From positions 496,001-560,000 of the forward strand of contig NZ_AUHB01000001.1 in NCBI RefSeq assembly GCF_000422965.1: 64,000 nt of DNA, written 5' to 3'. Below the pieces are notes generated by a model that made no database searches, had not been told where the DNA came from, and was given only the letters and a program-made list of their open reading frames with translations. This document shows positions 15,536-24,534 of the stretch, in pieces; positions within the stretch are counted from its first letter, which is position 1, and the number at the start of each line of letters is the position of its first letter. This DNA is from Pleomorphomonas oryzae DSM 16300. GTDB lineage: Bacteria; Pseudomonadota; Alphaproteobacteria; Rhizobiales; Pleomorphomonadaceae. The position numbers and the translations under genes are program-made.

Positions 15536-16473
15536 GCGGTCTCGTCCTCGGCGTCGACAGCGGCGGCACCAAGACCGTCGCGATCTTGGTAGCGCCGGAC
15601 GCCAGCATCGCCTCGTTACGGCATCTGCCGAGCCTCGACCCGACCGGCGAGGGCGACTGGGCGGCTGAGATAGCTGCGCTTGCCGCTACCGTCGGCGACG
15701 CCGACCTTCAGGCCTCGGCCTTCGGCCTGCCGTTTCACGGCGAGGTCGACGAATACAGCGCGGCGCAGATCGCTGCCGTCCGGCTGCATTTTCCGCAGAA
15801 GCCCATCGTCGAGAATGACGTTCGCATCGCCTTCGACGGCGCCTTTGCCTGCGGGGCCGGTGCTCTCATCCTGGCTGGCACCGGCTCGATGGCCTGGGCT
15901 AGCCTTGGCGAAGCTGACAGCCCGCATATCCGGGTCGGCGGCTGGGGCGACATCTTCGGCGACGAGGGCAGCGCCTATTGGCTCGGCCGCGAAGTGCTGA
16001 TGCTGCTGGCACGCCATATTGACGGTCGCGAACCGTCGCCAGCTTTCGCCGAGGGGATGTTCGCTGCCATGGGCATCAAGCCGGACCAACTGATGGTCTG
16101 GTGCTACGGGCTCGAAAGCCGCCGTTCAGGCATTGCCGGCTTGGCTCGCCACGTAACGGCTCTTGCCGTCAAGGGCGACAAGGTAGCCGGTCGGCTGCTC
16201 GACCGCGCCGCCGCCGAGCTCTCCGAACAGCTTGTCGTCGCCTGGCGCCGTTGCGGCGGCATGGCGCCTATCCGCTGGAGCTATGCCGGCGGGGTGTTCA
16301 ACGCCGCCGGGATATTGGACCGGATGACGGTGCGCCTCGGCACATCGCCATCATCGCCGCGTCTGCCGCCCGTTGGCGGCGCGGCGCTCAGGGCAGCCCG
16401 GCTCGCCGGCTGGGCTGTTGATGACGCTTGGGTCGACCGTTTGGGCGCCGCCCTCCGGATGACTCTCGCCTGA
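15532..16473 (+). CDS. BadF/BadG-type sugar kinase, N-acetylglucosamine kinase-like
   Basis: A 313-residue ASKHA-fold ATPase. Phosphate 1 loop is G-V-D-S-G-G-T-K-T, phosphate 2 loop is A-G-T-G-S-M-A, and G-G-W-G-D-I-F-G-D-E-G-S-A is the block typical of eukaryotic-type GlcNAc kinases and the BcrAD/BadF family. It probably phosphorylates the imported amino sugar at C6 in the cytosol, giving the substrate of the SIS-domain protein encoded downstream. The exact sugar (glucosamine or galactosamine, acetylated or not) is not readable. Confidence 0.85.
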   Translation: MSGLVLGVDSGGTKTVAILVAPDASIASLRHLPSLDPTGEGDWAAEIAALAATVGDADLQASAFGLPFHGEVDEYSAAQIAAVRLHFPQKPIVENDVRIAFDGAFACGAGALILAGTGSMAWASLGEADSPHIRVGGWGDIFGDEGSAYWLGREVLMLLARHIDGREPSPAFAEGMFAAMGIKPDQLMVWCYGLESRRSGIAGLARHVTALAVKGDKVAGRLLDRAAAELSEQLVVAWRRCGGMAPIRWSYAGGVFNAAGILDRMTVRLGTSPSSPRLPPVGGAALRAARLAGWAVDDAWVDRLGAALRMTLA

Positions 16474-16503
16474 AAGGCAATCTGACCAAGAAGGGGAACG
16501 ATA

Positions 16504-17754
16504 ATGAAAAGACGTGTTTTTCTTGCCTCAGCGCTGACCTTGCCGCTTCTCGCCTCGTTTGCCGGCAGCGTGTTCGCCGCCGACGGACTCACCGTGCTGC
16601 TGCCGCCCTGGGGCACGTTGCCCAAGGAAATGACCGATCGCTTCGCCAAGGATGCCGGCGTGACGCTCGATGCGCAGACGCTCGGCTGGGACGATATCCG
16701 CACCAAGATCATCACCTCGATGGTAGCCGGCACGGCCCCCGCCGACGCGACCGAAGTGGACTGGTCGTGGGTCGGTCAGTTCGGCTCCGCCAACTGGTAC
16801 GTGCCGCTCGACGACAAGATTGATAAGGCGGTGATCGCCGACATCCCCACCGCCTCGATCTTCCGCTATGACGGCAAGCTGTTGGCCGTGCCCTATAGCA
16901 ACGACTTCCGCATCCTCATCTACAACAAGGCCCACCTCGACAAGGCCGGCATCAAGGCAGCCCCGAAGACGCCCGACGAGCTGCTGGCGGCCGCCAAGGC
17001 GGTGAAGAGTGCCGGCATCGCCGAATTCCCGATCGGCCTGCCGCTGTCAGCCACCGAAGGCACCTCGACCGCATGGTATCTTCTGACCAAGGCGTTCGGT
17101 GGTGACCTGTTCGACAAGGATTTCAAGCCGCTGTTCACGGACAAGGACTCCGGCGGCTACAAGGCGCTGGCCTTCGAGATCGGCGCATTGAAGGATGGTC
17201 TGATCGATCCGGCGGCCACCGGCCTCAAGGACGTCGAGGTGCAGGAAGTCTTCAAGGCTGGCAAGCTGACGTTCGACGTCGCCGGCTGGGCCGGCAACCT
17301 CTCGGTCTACAGCGATCCCAGCAAGTCGCAGGTGGCGAACGATGTCGCCGCAGCGCTGATGCCGTCGACGACCGGCAAGTCTCGCACCTTCGGTCTGCCC
17401 GAAGCGGTCGGCATTCCGACCGGTGCCGCCAACGCCAAGGCCGCGCAGGACTTCATCGCCTGGTTGGCCATGCCGCAGAACGAAATCGCCGCCTACGAGG
17501 CGCTCGGCAACCTGCCGCCGCGCATGTCGGTGCTGAGGACGCTCAATGAGCAGGGCAAACTGAAGCAGGGCGACGTTCTGCTCGAGCAGGCGGCTGTCGT
17601 CGAGCCGCTGATCGCTCAGGGCACGCCCGGCTGGTATCCGCAGTTCTCGACCGCGGTCGCGAGCTCCATCAACCAGGCCGCCAAGGGTCAGCTCAGCGTC
17701 GACGACGCCATCGCCGCGATCGCCAAGGCCGCAGCCGACGCACAAAGCAACTAA
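16504..17754 (+). CDS. Carbohydrate ABC importer solute-binding protein
   Basis: A 416-residue periplasmic binding protein. It has a signal peptide with a twin-Arg-like lysine/arginine start (M-K-R-R-V-F-L) and probable cleavage after V-F-A-A. The mature part shows the family 1 sugar-binder fold with V-P-Y-S-N-D-F-R-I-L-I-Y-N-K and G-I-P-T-G-A-A-N. It precedes two carbohydrate-type permeases and should supply them with the amino sugar or a glycoside. Confidence 0.88.
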   Translation: MKRRVFLASALTLPLLASFAGSVFAADGLTVLLPPWGTLPKEMTDRFAKDAGVTLDAQTLGWDDIRTKIITSMVAGTAPADATEVDWSWVGQFGSANWYVPLDDKIDKAVIADIPTASIFRYDGKLLAVPYSNDFRILIYNKAHLDKAGIKAAPKTPDELLAAAKAVKSAGIAEFPIGLPLSATEGTSTAWYLLTKAFGGDLFDKDFKPLFTDKDSGGYKALAFEIGALKDGLIDPAATGLKDVEVQEVFKAGKLTFDVAGWAGNLSVYSDPSKSQVANDVAAALMPSTTGKSRTFGLPEAVGIPTGAANAKAAQDFIAWLAMPQNEIAAYEALGNLPPRMSVLRTLNEQGKLKQGDVLLEQAAVVEPLIAQGTPGWYPQFSTAVASSINQAAKGQLSVDDAIAAIAKAAADAQSN

Positions 17755-17768
17755 TCCGCCGGTCCCAA

Positions 17769-17798
17769 CCGCCGTCCGGGAGCCAGACCGGACGGCGG
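17769..17798 (+). other. Perfect 11-bp stem-loop after the binding-protein gene
   Basis: CCGCCGTCCGG (17769-17779) is exactly complementary to 17788-17798 with an 8-base loop, 14 bases past the stop codon. There is no T-run, so it is more likely an mRNA-stabilising or processing hairpin inside the operon than a full terminator. Confidence 0.6.
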
Positions 17799-17933
17799 AG
17801 CCGGCCCGCCGCCACCGCGCCGTAGAGGCGGGGCAACGGCCTACCCTACCGCTACCTTCCTGCCACGGCGCAGCCTGACGCTCGGGACATCGTCTCGCGC
17901 ACCGGCCGGCTGCCTGGAGAACGCAGAGTTCTG

Positions 17934-18833
17934 ATGCCCTCCTCCTATCCCAGACGAAACCGAACGCCGGGCGAACTCGCCCTTGCCGCCGCGCTCGTTA
18001 TTCCCATTGTCATCGTGATGGGCGGCCTGGTGTTCTGGCCGCTTGCCACCTCGGTGGTTGATAGCTTCTTCCGGATCGATCCGATGAAGCCGGGCACGCC
18101 ATTCGTCGGCCTTGCCAACTACGGCGCCCTGATGGCCGACAGCAACGTGCAGACGGCTTGGCTCAATACCCTCGCCTACGTCGCGATCGCCGTGGTGCTC
18201 GAGACGATTGGCGGTATGGGCGCGGCACTGCTGCTCAACCGGGTGAAGCACGGCCGGCAATGGCTGCTGGCCATCACCGTGCTGCCCTGGTGCCTGCCGC
18301 CGGTGGTCAACGCCATCGTCTGGATGTGGATCTTCAATCCGAGCTACGGCCTGCTCAATCACGCGCTCTTGTGGCTCGGCGTCATCGACTCCCGTCAGGT
18401 CTGGTTCAACGACCGGGCGACGGCGCTGTTCCTCGTCTCGCTGGTTCACGTCTGGCGCATGATGCCACTGACCGCCGTCATCCTTCTGGCTGCCCTTCAA
18501 AGTATTCCACGTGATCTCTACGAAGCGGCCCGACTCGATGGCGCCGGCCCGATCAAGAGCTTCCGCCTAGTGACGCTGCCGCTGATCTCGAGCGGGCTTG
18601 CGATCGCCCTCAGCCAGTCGACGGTGTTCGCCTTCAACCTGTTCGACGAGGCCTGGATCCTGTCTGGTTCGAGCCTCGATACCCGGTCGGTGATCATCCA
18701 GGTTTATCTGACGGCTTTCCAAAACCTGCGTTTTTCGAGCGGCATGGCACTTTCGATCCTGGCGATGCTCGCCTCGCTCCTGGTGTCACTGATCTATGTG
18801 CTCCGGGTTTACCGCGAAACGAGGTACGACTGA
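17934..18833 (+). CDS. Carbohydrate ABC importer permease (UgpA/MalF type)
   Basis: A 299-residue inner-membrane permease with six helices. The first helix begins L-A-L-A-A-A-L-V-I-P-I-V-I, and the EAA loop is Y-E-A-A-R-L-D-G-A-G. It pairs with the permease whose ATG follows one base after this stop codon. The 179 bases before it contain a stem-loop and no gene. Confidence 0.9.
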   Translation: MPSSYPRRNRTPGELALAAALVIPIVIVMGGLVFWPLATSVVDSFFRIDPMKPGTPFVGLANYGALMADSNVQTAWLNTLAYVAIAVVLETIGGMGAALLLNRVKHGRQWLLAITVLPWCLPPVVNAIVWMWIFNPSYGLLNHALLWLGVIDSRQVWFNDRATALFLVSLVHVWRMMPLTAVILLAALQSIPRDLYEAARLDGAGPIKSFRLVTLPLISSGLAIALSQSTVFAFNLFDEAWILSGSSLDTRSVIIQVYLTAFQNLRFSSGMALSILAMLASLLVSLIYVLRVYRETRYD

Positions 18834-18834
18834 C

Positions 18835-19707
18835 ATGCGCAGCCTCATATCCACACTGCCTGGGCGGATCGGCACCGTCCTTGCCGTAACCTTACTGGTG
18901 GCTTGGTCCCTCGGGCCGATCTACTGGTCGCTGGTCACCTCGCTGACGCCGCCGCTGAACCTGTTGGGTGCCCCGTCCCTCTGGCCGCAGCAGATCACCT
19001 TCGAGCACTATGCCAAGCTGTTCGGTGCCACCAGCATGTCGCAGGGCAACGCCGTTCAGTCGGTGTGGCCGCAGTTCTCGGCGGCGCTCGCCAACAGCCT
19101 GATTACCTCGATATTGGCGACCATCGTGACGGTGGCGATCGCCGCCTTCGGTGCCTACGCCTTCGTGCGGCTTGAGTTTCCCGGCCGCGACCTGTTGTTC
19201 GTCGCCGTCGTGGCGACGCTGGCCATCCCTGCCTACACAGTGATGATCCCGCTCTATCGGCTGATGATTTCGCTGAAGCTGATCGACACCTACACCGGCA
19301 TTACGCTGATCTATGTCTCGGCCTTCCTGCCGCTGGCGCTCTGGCTGATGCGGTCGGTCTACCAGGCCATGCCGATTTCGCTGGAGGAAGCGGCCTGGCT
19401 CGACGGTGCGGGACGCATCTACACGCTGGTCCACATCGTATTGCCGCTATCGGCACCGGGGCTGATCGCCAGTGCCATCCTCACCTTCCTCAATGCCTGG
19501 GGCCAATTCATGGTGCCCCTGGTGTTCTCGCCAACGCTCGCCACCAAGCCGCTGACCGTGCTGATCCCGGAATTCGTGACGCGCAACTACATCGACTTCG
19601 GCCTGATGAATGCCGCCGGCATCCTGGCCATCATCCCGCCCGTTCTGCTTGTGCTGTTCCTCAACCGCTACCTCGTCAGCGGACTGATGGCCGGCGCGAC
19701 CAAGTGA
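18835..19707 (+). CDS. Carbohydrate ABC importer permease (UgpE/MalG type)
   Basis: A 290-residue inner-membrane permease with the EAA loop E-E-A-A-W-L-D-G-A-G-R and the typical P-L-x-x-P-G-L after it. The ATG at 18835 is used, with GAGG ten bases upstream, because earlier in-frame codons overlap the preceding gene. It forms the channel with the 17934-18833 product. Confidence 0.9.
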   Translation: MRSLISTLPGRIGTVLAVTLLVAWSLGPIYWSLVTSLTPPLNLLGAPSLWPQQITFEHYAKLFGATSMSQGNAVQSVWPQFSAALANSLITSILATIVTVAIAAFGAYAFVRLEFPGRDLLFVAVVATLAIPAYTVMIPLYRLMISLKLIDTYTGITLIYVSAFLPLALWLMRSVYQAMPISLEEAAWLDGAGRIYTLVHIVLPLSAPGLIASAILTFLNAWGQFMVPLVFSPTLATKPLTVLIPEFVTRNYIDFGLMNAAGILAIIPPVLLVLFLNRYLVSGLMAGATK

Positions 19708-19745
19708 TCTCCCAAGAACAGACAGACAAAACAAGGACGACTTCC

Positions 19746-20699
19746 ATGAACACCACCGAACGCGTCATCGTCGAGCAATTCCCCTTCTGGGAGAAGGCGA
19801 TCGACATCGCGCTGCCGAGCGTCAAGGCCGACACCTATATCTTCGTCGGCTGCGGCACGTCCTACTACGTTGCCATGAGCTTGGCCGTCGCCTTCAACGA
19901 GAACGGCAAGCGCGCCATCGCCGTCGCCGGTTCGGAATGGGCGCTGCGGCATCGCTCCTACCTGCCCGACCTCAACGGCGCGGTGGTGGTCGGCATCTCG
20001 CGCAGCGGTGAATCGACCGAAGTGGTGCAGGCGGTGCGGGAAAGCCACAAGCTCGGCATCCGTACCGTGGCGATCACCTGCGAAAAGGACAGCTCGATGG
20101 CCAAGGCGGCCGACATCGTCGCCTTCGCGCCGACCCACCCCGACGAGGGTATCGTCATGTCGTCGTCGGCCAGCCTGATGCTGCTGATGGGCCTGCGCAT
20201 GGCCGGCGTGAAGGTCGAGCAGGCCGTGGTGGCCGGCGCGCGCGCCGCGGTGGAAGCGATGAGCGAGAAGGCGCCGGCTGTGGCGGCCGGGCGGCACAAG
20301 TTCGTGGTGCTCGGCGGCGGTGTCTATTTCGGTATCGCCTCCGAAGGTGCGCTGAAGCTGCAGGAAATGAGCATCTCGGTGTCGCAGCCGTTCCACACCA
20401 TGGAATATCGCCATGGTCCGATGAGCCTTGTCGACGAAGATATGCTGATCGTGATGCTCTACAGCGAGGATCAGCCGGGCGAGGAGGCCAAGCTCGTTGG
20501 CGAGCTCAGGGCAAAGGGCGCCAAGGTGATCGGCCTCGGCGGGCCGGGCGACCTCAGCCTGCCGATCGCCACCAAGGGCTTGCAGCGCTCGCTGGAAATG
20601 CTGGCGGCCCTGCAGATCCTCGGCGAGCGGATCGCCAATTCCAAGAACATCGACAGCACCCAGCCGCGCCACCTCTCCAAGGTGGTGGTGCTCGGTTGA
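19746..20699 (+). CDS. SIS-domain aldose-ketose isomerase/deaminase (AgaS/GlmS C-terminal type)
   Basis: A 317-residue protein with two SIS domains. The first contains G-C-G-T-S-Y-Y and S-R-S-G-E-S-T-E, and the second G-G-G-V-Y-F-G-I-A-S-E-G-A-L-K-L-Q-E-M with H-G-P-M. These are the hexosamine-phosphate binding motifs of GlmS, AgaS and FrlB. No glutamine amidotransferase domain is present, so it should work in the catabolic direction, releasing ammonia from a hexosamine-6-phosphate. AAGGAC precedes the ATG. In context it takes the product of the kinase at 15532-16473. Confidence 0.87.
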   Translation: MNTTERVIVEQFPFWEKAIDIALPSVKADTYIFVGCGTSYYVAMSLAVAFNENGKRAIAVAGSEWALRHRSYLPDLNGAVVVGISRSGESTEVVQAVRESHKLGIRTVAITCEKDSSMAKAADIVAFAPTHPDEGIVMSSSASLMLLMGLRMAGVKVEQAVVAGARAAVEAMSEKAPAVAAGRHKFVVLGGGVYFGIASEGALKLQEMSISVSQPFHTMEYRHGPMSLVDEDMLIVMLYSEDQPGEEAKLVGELRAKGAKVIGLGGPGDLSLPIATKGLQRSLEMLAALQILGERIANSKNIDSTQPRHLSKVVVLG

Positions 20700-20756
20700 G
20701 CCGCGTTTGGGCCGTCGGTCGCCGGCGGCCCGCATGATCTTTTGCAGGAGTTCTTC

Positions 20757-21833
20757 ATGGCCACCGTCGACATCCGCCGCCTCGTCAAGCGCTACGGCGC
20801 CGAGGAGGTGATCCACGGCATAGACCTTTCGATCCGCGACGGCGAATTCATCTCGCTGATCGGCGCGTCCGGCTGCGGCAAGTCGACCCTGCTCAGGATG
20901 ATTGCCGGCCTCGAGGACATCTCCGGCGGCACAATCTCGATCGACGGTCGCGAGGTCAACGATATGGCGCCGAAGAACCGCGACATCGCCATGGTGTTTC
21001 AGAACTACGCGCTCTATCCACACCTGTCGGTCGCCGACAACATGGGCTTCAGCCTGAAGCTCCGCGACGTGCCGAAGCCGGAGATCGTGCGGGCGGTTAG
21101 GGAAGCGGCCGATCTCCTGGGCCTCACGCCCTATCTCGATCGCATGCCGAAGGCGCTATCGGGCGGCCAACGCCAGCGTGTCGCCATGGGGCGGGCGATC
21201 GTCCGCAAGCCGCGCGTCTTCCTGTTCGACGAGCCGCTTTCCAACCTCGACGCCAAGCTGCGCGTGCAGATGCGCACCGAGATCAAGGCCTTGCAGCGGC
21301 GGCTCGGCACCACCTCGATCTACGTCACGCATGATCAGATCGAAGCCATGACCATGTCCGATCGCATCGTCATCCTGAACGGCGGCCGCGTCGAGCAGGT
21401 GGGCGCGCCGCTTGACGTCTACGACCGGCCGGCCAACCTGTTCGTCGCCACCTTCATCGGCTCGCCGGCCATGAACCTGATCGAGGCGACGGCACGGCGT
21501 GATGGTGACCGTTTGTTCGCCGAGACCGACGACGGGCTGCGCTTGCCGCTCGCCAATTACCCGGTGGCCGAGGGCACAGCTGTCACCGTCGGTATCCGCC
21601 CCGAACATCTTAATTTCGTCACCGGCGAAACGGCCGGCGCCCTGTCACTCGCCATCGATCTCATCGAACCAACCGGACACGAGACCCACGTCTTCGGCCG
21701 CCTCGGCCGCCATCAGGTCGTTGTCATTCACTCCGAACGAGTGGCGGAGACCTCCAGCGCCTTCGTCGCCATTGGCCCCGGCGGCATCCATCTGTTCGAC
21801 CGGGCGACCGGCCAGCGCATCGAAAGGAGCTGA
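20757..21833 (+). CDS. ABC importer ATP-binding protein (UgpC/MsmK type)
   Basis: A 358-residue ATPase with Walker A G-A-S-G-C-G-K-S-T, signature L-S-G-G-Q-R-Q-R, Walker B V-F-L-F-D-E-P and a C-terminal MalK-like OB/TOBE region with G-I-R-P-E-H. The ATG at 20757 follows GCAGGAG. It completes the importer formed by the genes at 16504-19707; the ATPase gene is separated from the permeases by the SIS-domain gene. Confidence 0.9.
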   Translation: MATVDIRRLVKRYGAEEVIHGIDLSIRDGEFISLIGASGCGKSTLLRMIAGLEDISGGTISIDGREVNDMAPKNRDIAMVFQNYALYPHLSVADNMGFSLKLRDVPKPEIVRAVREAADLLGLTPYLDRMPKALSGGQRQRVAMGRAIVRKPRVFLFDEPLSNLDAKLRVQMRTEIKALQRRLGTTSIYVTHDQIEAMTMSDRIVILNGGRVEQVGAPLDVYDRPANLFVATFIGSPAMNLIEATARRDGDRLFAETDDGLRLPLANYPVAEGTAVTVGIRPEHLNFVTGETAGALSLAIDLIEPTGHETHVFGRLGRHQVVVIHSERVAETSSAFVAIGPGGIHLFDRATGQRIERS

Positions 21834-21837
21834 CGAC

Positions 21838-23115
21838 ATGGCTTTGAACCCGCTGAGCGACATTTCCAGCTGGCGCTTCCGCACCTCTGGCCTGCGCGGC
21901 ATTCCGTCGATCTGCTCTGCCCATCCGGTGGTGATCGAGGCTGCCATGCGGCATGCCGCCCGTCTCGGCTTGCCGGTGCTGATCGAAGCCACCTGCAACC
22001 AGGTCAACCAGGACGGTGGCTACACCGGCATGACGCCTGGGGATTTCCGCGACTTCGTCGAGGCCATCGCCAAGCGCGTCGGTTTCCCGTTCGAGAAGGT
22101 CATCCTCGGTGGCGACCACCTCGGCCCCAACCCGTGGAAGAAGCTGCCGGCCAGCGAGGCCATGGCCAAGGCCAAGGTGATGATCGACGCCTTCGCCAAG
22201 GCCGGCTTCACCAAACTTCACCTGGACACCTCGATGGGCTGCGCCGGCGAACCGGTGGCGCTCACTGACGCACTGACTGCCGAGCGGGCCGCTTCGCTCG
22301 CCGCCGTCGCCGAGGCGGCAACTAAGAGCTCCACCGTCAAGCCGGTCTACATCGTCGGCACCGAGGTGCCGATCCCCGGTGGCGCCATGGAAGAGATCGA
22401 GGAGCTGGAAGTCACCAAGCCCCAGGCGGCCCGCGACACCATCGCCGTCCATCGCGAAGCCTTCGCCAAGGCCGGCATCGCCGCTGCCTTCGATCGCGCC
22501 GTCGGTGCCGTCGTTCAGCCGGGCGTCGAGTTCGGCAATCACAACGTCGTCGCCTTCGATGCCGGCAAGGCGGCCTCGCTTTCCGCCGTGCTCGCCGACC
22601 TCAAGGGCTTCGTCTTCGAGGCGCACTCCACCGACTACCAGACGCCCGAAGCGCTGAAGGCGCTGGTCGACAACGGCTTCTCGATCCTGAAGGTCGGCCC
22701 GGCCCTGACGTTTGCATTGCGTGAGGCGCTCTACGGCCTCGATCACATCGCCGAGGTGCTCTACGCCGGCCGCCGCAAGGAGACGCTCAAAACCACCTTC
22801 GAGCGGGTGATGCTCGCCCATCCCGACAACTGGGCGAAATACTATTTCGGCACGCCCGACGAGCAGCGGCTGCAGCGGCATTTCAGTTATTCGGACCGCA
22901 TCCGCTACTACTGGCCGCAGCCGGAGATTGCCAAGGCGGCCGAGGAACTGCTCGCCCTGTTCGGCACCACCCCGATACCCGAGACACTGATCAGCCAGTA
23001 TCTTCGCGGTGTCTACGAGGGCGTCCGGCGCGGCCGGGTCACCCCCACCGCCCATGGCCTGTCGCTTGCCATGGTCGACCTCGTCCTCGAAGACTATTTC
23101 AAAGCCTGCCTCTGA
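21838..23115 (+). CDS. GatZ/KbaZ-type protein (D-tagatose-bisphosphate aldolase class II, non-catalytic subunit family)
   Basis: A 425-residue TIM-barrel protein matching GatZ/KbaZ/AgaZ. Recognisable blocks are G-I-P-S-I-C-S-A-H-P, L-I-E-A-T-C-N-Q-V-N-Q-D-G-G-Y-T-G-M, G-G-D-H-L-G-P-N-P-W and H-L-D-T-S-M. In enterobacteria these proteins stabilise or chaperone the GatY/KbaY aldolase; some relatives are annotated as tagatose-6-phosphate kinases. No aldolase subunit gene is present here. GAAAGGAG precedes the ATG at 21838. Together with the SIS protein it points to galactosamine- or tagatose-type sugar phosphates. Confidence 0.88.
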   Translation: MALNPLSDISSWRFRTSGLRGIPSICSAHPVVIEAAMRHAARLGLPVLIEATCNQVNQDGGYTGMTPGDFRDFVEAIAKRVGFPFEKVILGGDHLGPNPWKKLPASEAMAKAKVMIDAFAKAGFTKLHLDTSMGCAGEPVALTDALTAERAASLAAVAEAATKSSTVKPVYIVGTEVPIPGGAMEEIEELEVTKPQAARDTIAVHREAFAKAGIAAAFDRAVGAVVQPGVEFGNHNVVAFDAGKAASLSAVLADLKGFVFEAHSTDYQTPEALKALVDNGFSILKVGPALTFALREALYGLDHIAEVLYAGRRKETLKTTFERVMLAHPDNWAKYYFGTPDEQRLQRHFSYSDRIRYYWPQPEIAKAAEELLALFGTTPIPETLISQYLRGVYEGVRRGRVTPTAHGLSLAMVDLVLEDYFKACL

Positions 23116-23257
23116 GAGCCTGGCGCGAAACTCGCTGGGGTGTGGCAGTTAGTGATGAGTTCGAGAACCGGAGCGGAGCGAACTTGCGGTTCGTGAGCAC
23201 CGGAAGCGCAGAAATTGAAGCTAGGTGCCCGCCCCAGTAGAGTTTCGCGTCGGGCTC
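23116..23257. repeat. Palindrome-ended extragenic element
   Basis: The 142-base stretch begins with an 18-base arm (GAGCCTGGCGCGAAACTC) and ends with its inverted copy at 23240-23257, matching at 16 of 18 positions. The pairing continues a few bases inward (GCTGGGG with CCCC-AG). The interior has further G+C-rich inverted segments and no open frame of note. The layout resembles a REP/MITE-type repeat. It starts directly after the GatZ stop codon. Confidence 0.5.
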
Positions 23258-23279
23258 CGGGCAATATGGGACAAGCAAT

Positions 23280-24452
23280 ATGCAGGATGATTTCATCTTC
23301 ACGCTGACCGACACGGCCGGCGGGCTGGAACTCGCCGATTGGGCGATCACCTCCGGCGAGCTCGGCATCAACAGCGGTGCACCCTTCGAGATCGTGAAAA
23401 AGACGCTGCACGGCGGCCGGCAGGAAGGCAGTACGCTCGTGACCATCCGGTCTGGCCGGCTCTCGGTGACGGTGATCCCGACGCGCGGCATGGGTATCCT
23501 GCGAGCGGGGCTCGACGGCATCAACTTCGGCTGGGCGTCGCCGGTCGATGAGGTCGTGCATCCCTCCTTCATTCGCCTTGGCGAGCGCAACGGCCTCGGC
23601 TGGCTCGAAGGCTTCAACGAGCTGATGGTGCGCTGCGGCTACGAGTGGACCGGCCATCCGATCGTCGACGGCGACAAGGTCTACACGCTGCACGGCCGAG
23701 CCGGAAATACGCCTGTCTCCAAGGTGGAGGTGCGCATCTCGCGCGAGGCGCCACACAGCATCACCCTCTGCGGCCTCATCAAGGAAAAGGCGTTCAAGAA
23801 CGTCGAATTCGAGACCTGGACCGAACTGACGGTCGTGCCTGGCGATACCGGGTTCTCGCTCGACGACCGCCTCGTCAACCGCGCCGACTATGCCCACTCC
23901 TATGAAGTGATCTACCACACCAATGTCGGTCGTCCGGTGTTGGAGGAAGGTGCCCGCGTCATCGGCCCCTTCACCCACATCACGCCGTTCAACGACGCCG
24001 CCAAGCCGGATCTGGCTACCTGGGACCGCTACCGTGGTCCGACGCGCGACTTCGACGAGATGCTCTATGCCTGTGAGCTCGCAGCCGGTGCCGACGGTCG
24101 CACCGAAGTGGCCCTGATCAACGCATCGGAAACACTCGGCTTTTCCATTGCCTATCATGTCGGAGAAATGCCGGCCTTCTCGCTCTGGAAGAACACCGAC
24201 ACCGACAAGCAGGGCTATGTGACCGGCCTCGAACCGGGCTCCAACTATCCCTACCCGCTACCGGTGGAGCGAGCCGCTGGTCGCCTCAAGACTTTGGAGC
24301 CAGGAGCCGAGGCCCGCTTCCGCATGCGCTTCAATCTTCTGACGGACAAATCCGCCGTCGCGGCCTGTAACGCCCGCATCGACAAGCTGAAATCGGGCGT
24401 CAAGGCGACCGTGCACAAGGAGCCGATCCTGCGCAGCCAGACAAAAGCCTGA
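23280..24452 (+). CDS. DUF4432-family aldose 1-epimerase-like protein
   Basis: A 390-residue galactose-mutarotase-fold protein. Family features include V-I-P-T-R-G-M-G-I, L-H-G-R-A-G-N-T-P, N-V-G-R-P-V-L-E-E-G and the E-P-G-S-N-Y-P-Y near the end. No signal peptide is seen, so it acts in the cytosol. It lies 164 bases after the GatZ gene, separated by a palindromic element, and before a terminator. It is probably the last gene of the amino-sugar operon and may interconvert anomers of the imported sugar. Confidence 0.85.
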   Translation: MQDDFIFTLTDTAGGLELADWAITSGELGINSGAPFEIVKKTLHGGRQEGSTLVTIRSGRLSVTVIPTRGMGILRAGLDGINFGWASPVDEVVHPSFIRLGERNGLGWLEGFNELMVRCGYEWTGHPIVDGDKVYTLHGRAGNTPVSKVEVRISREAPHSITLCGLIKEKAFKNVEFETWTELTVVPGDTGFSLDDRLVNRADYAHSYEVIYHTNVGRPVLEEGARVIGPFTHITPFNDAAKPDLATWDRYRGPTRDFDEMLYACELAAGADGRTEVALINASETLGFSIAYHVGEMPAFSLWKNTDTDKQGYVTGLEPGSNYPYPLPVERAAGRLKTLEPGAEARFRMRFNLLTDKSAVAACNARIDKLKSGVKATVHKEPILRSQTKA

Positions 24453-24478
24453 AAATAATCATACCGCTAGCCGCACAT

Positions 24479-24516
24479 GCCCTCTTCACGCCAATACGTG
24501 GAGAGGGCTTCTTTTT
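24479..24516 (+). terminator. Rho-independent terminator ending the amino-sugar operon
   Basis: A 12-bp stem (24479-24490 with 24497-24508, one G-T pair) is followed by TTCTTTTT. It lies 27 bases after the epimerase stop codon, between convergent genes. Confidence 0.88.
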
Positions 24517-24534
24517 GCCAAGTGAAGAGAGCCC

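Noticed and set aside
19668-21023. 451-codon minus-strand frame
   Set aside because: It is antisense to the SIS-domain and ATPase genes, with His/Arg/Gly-rich composition typical of shadow frames.
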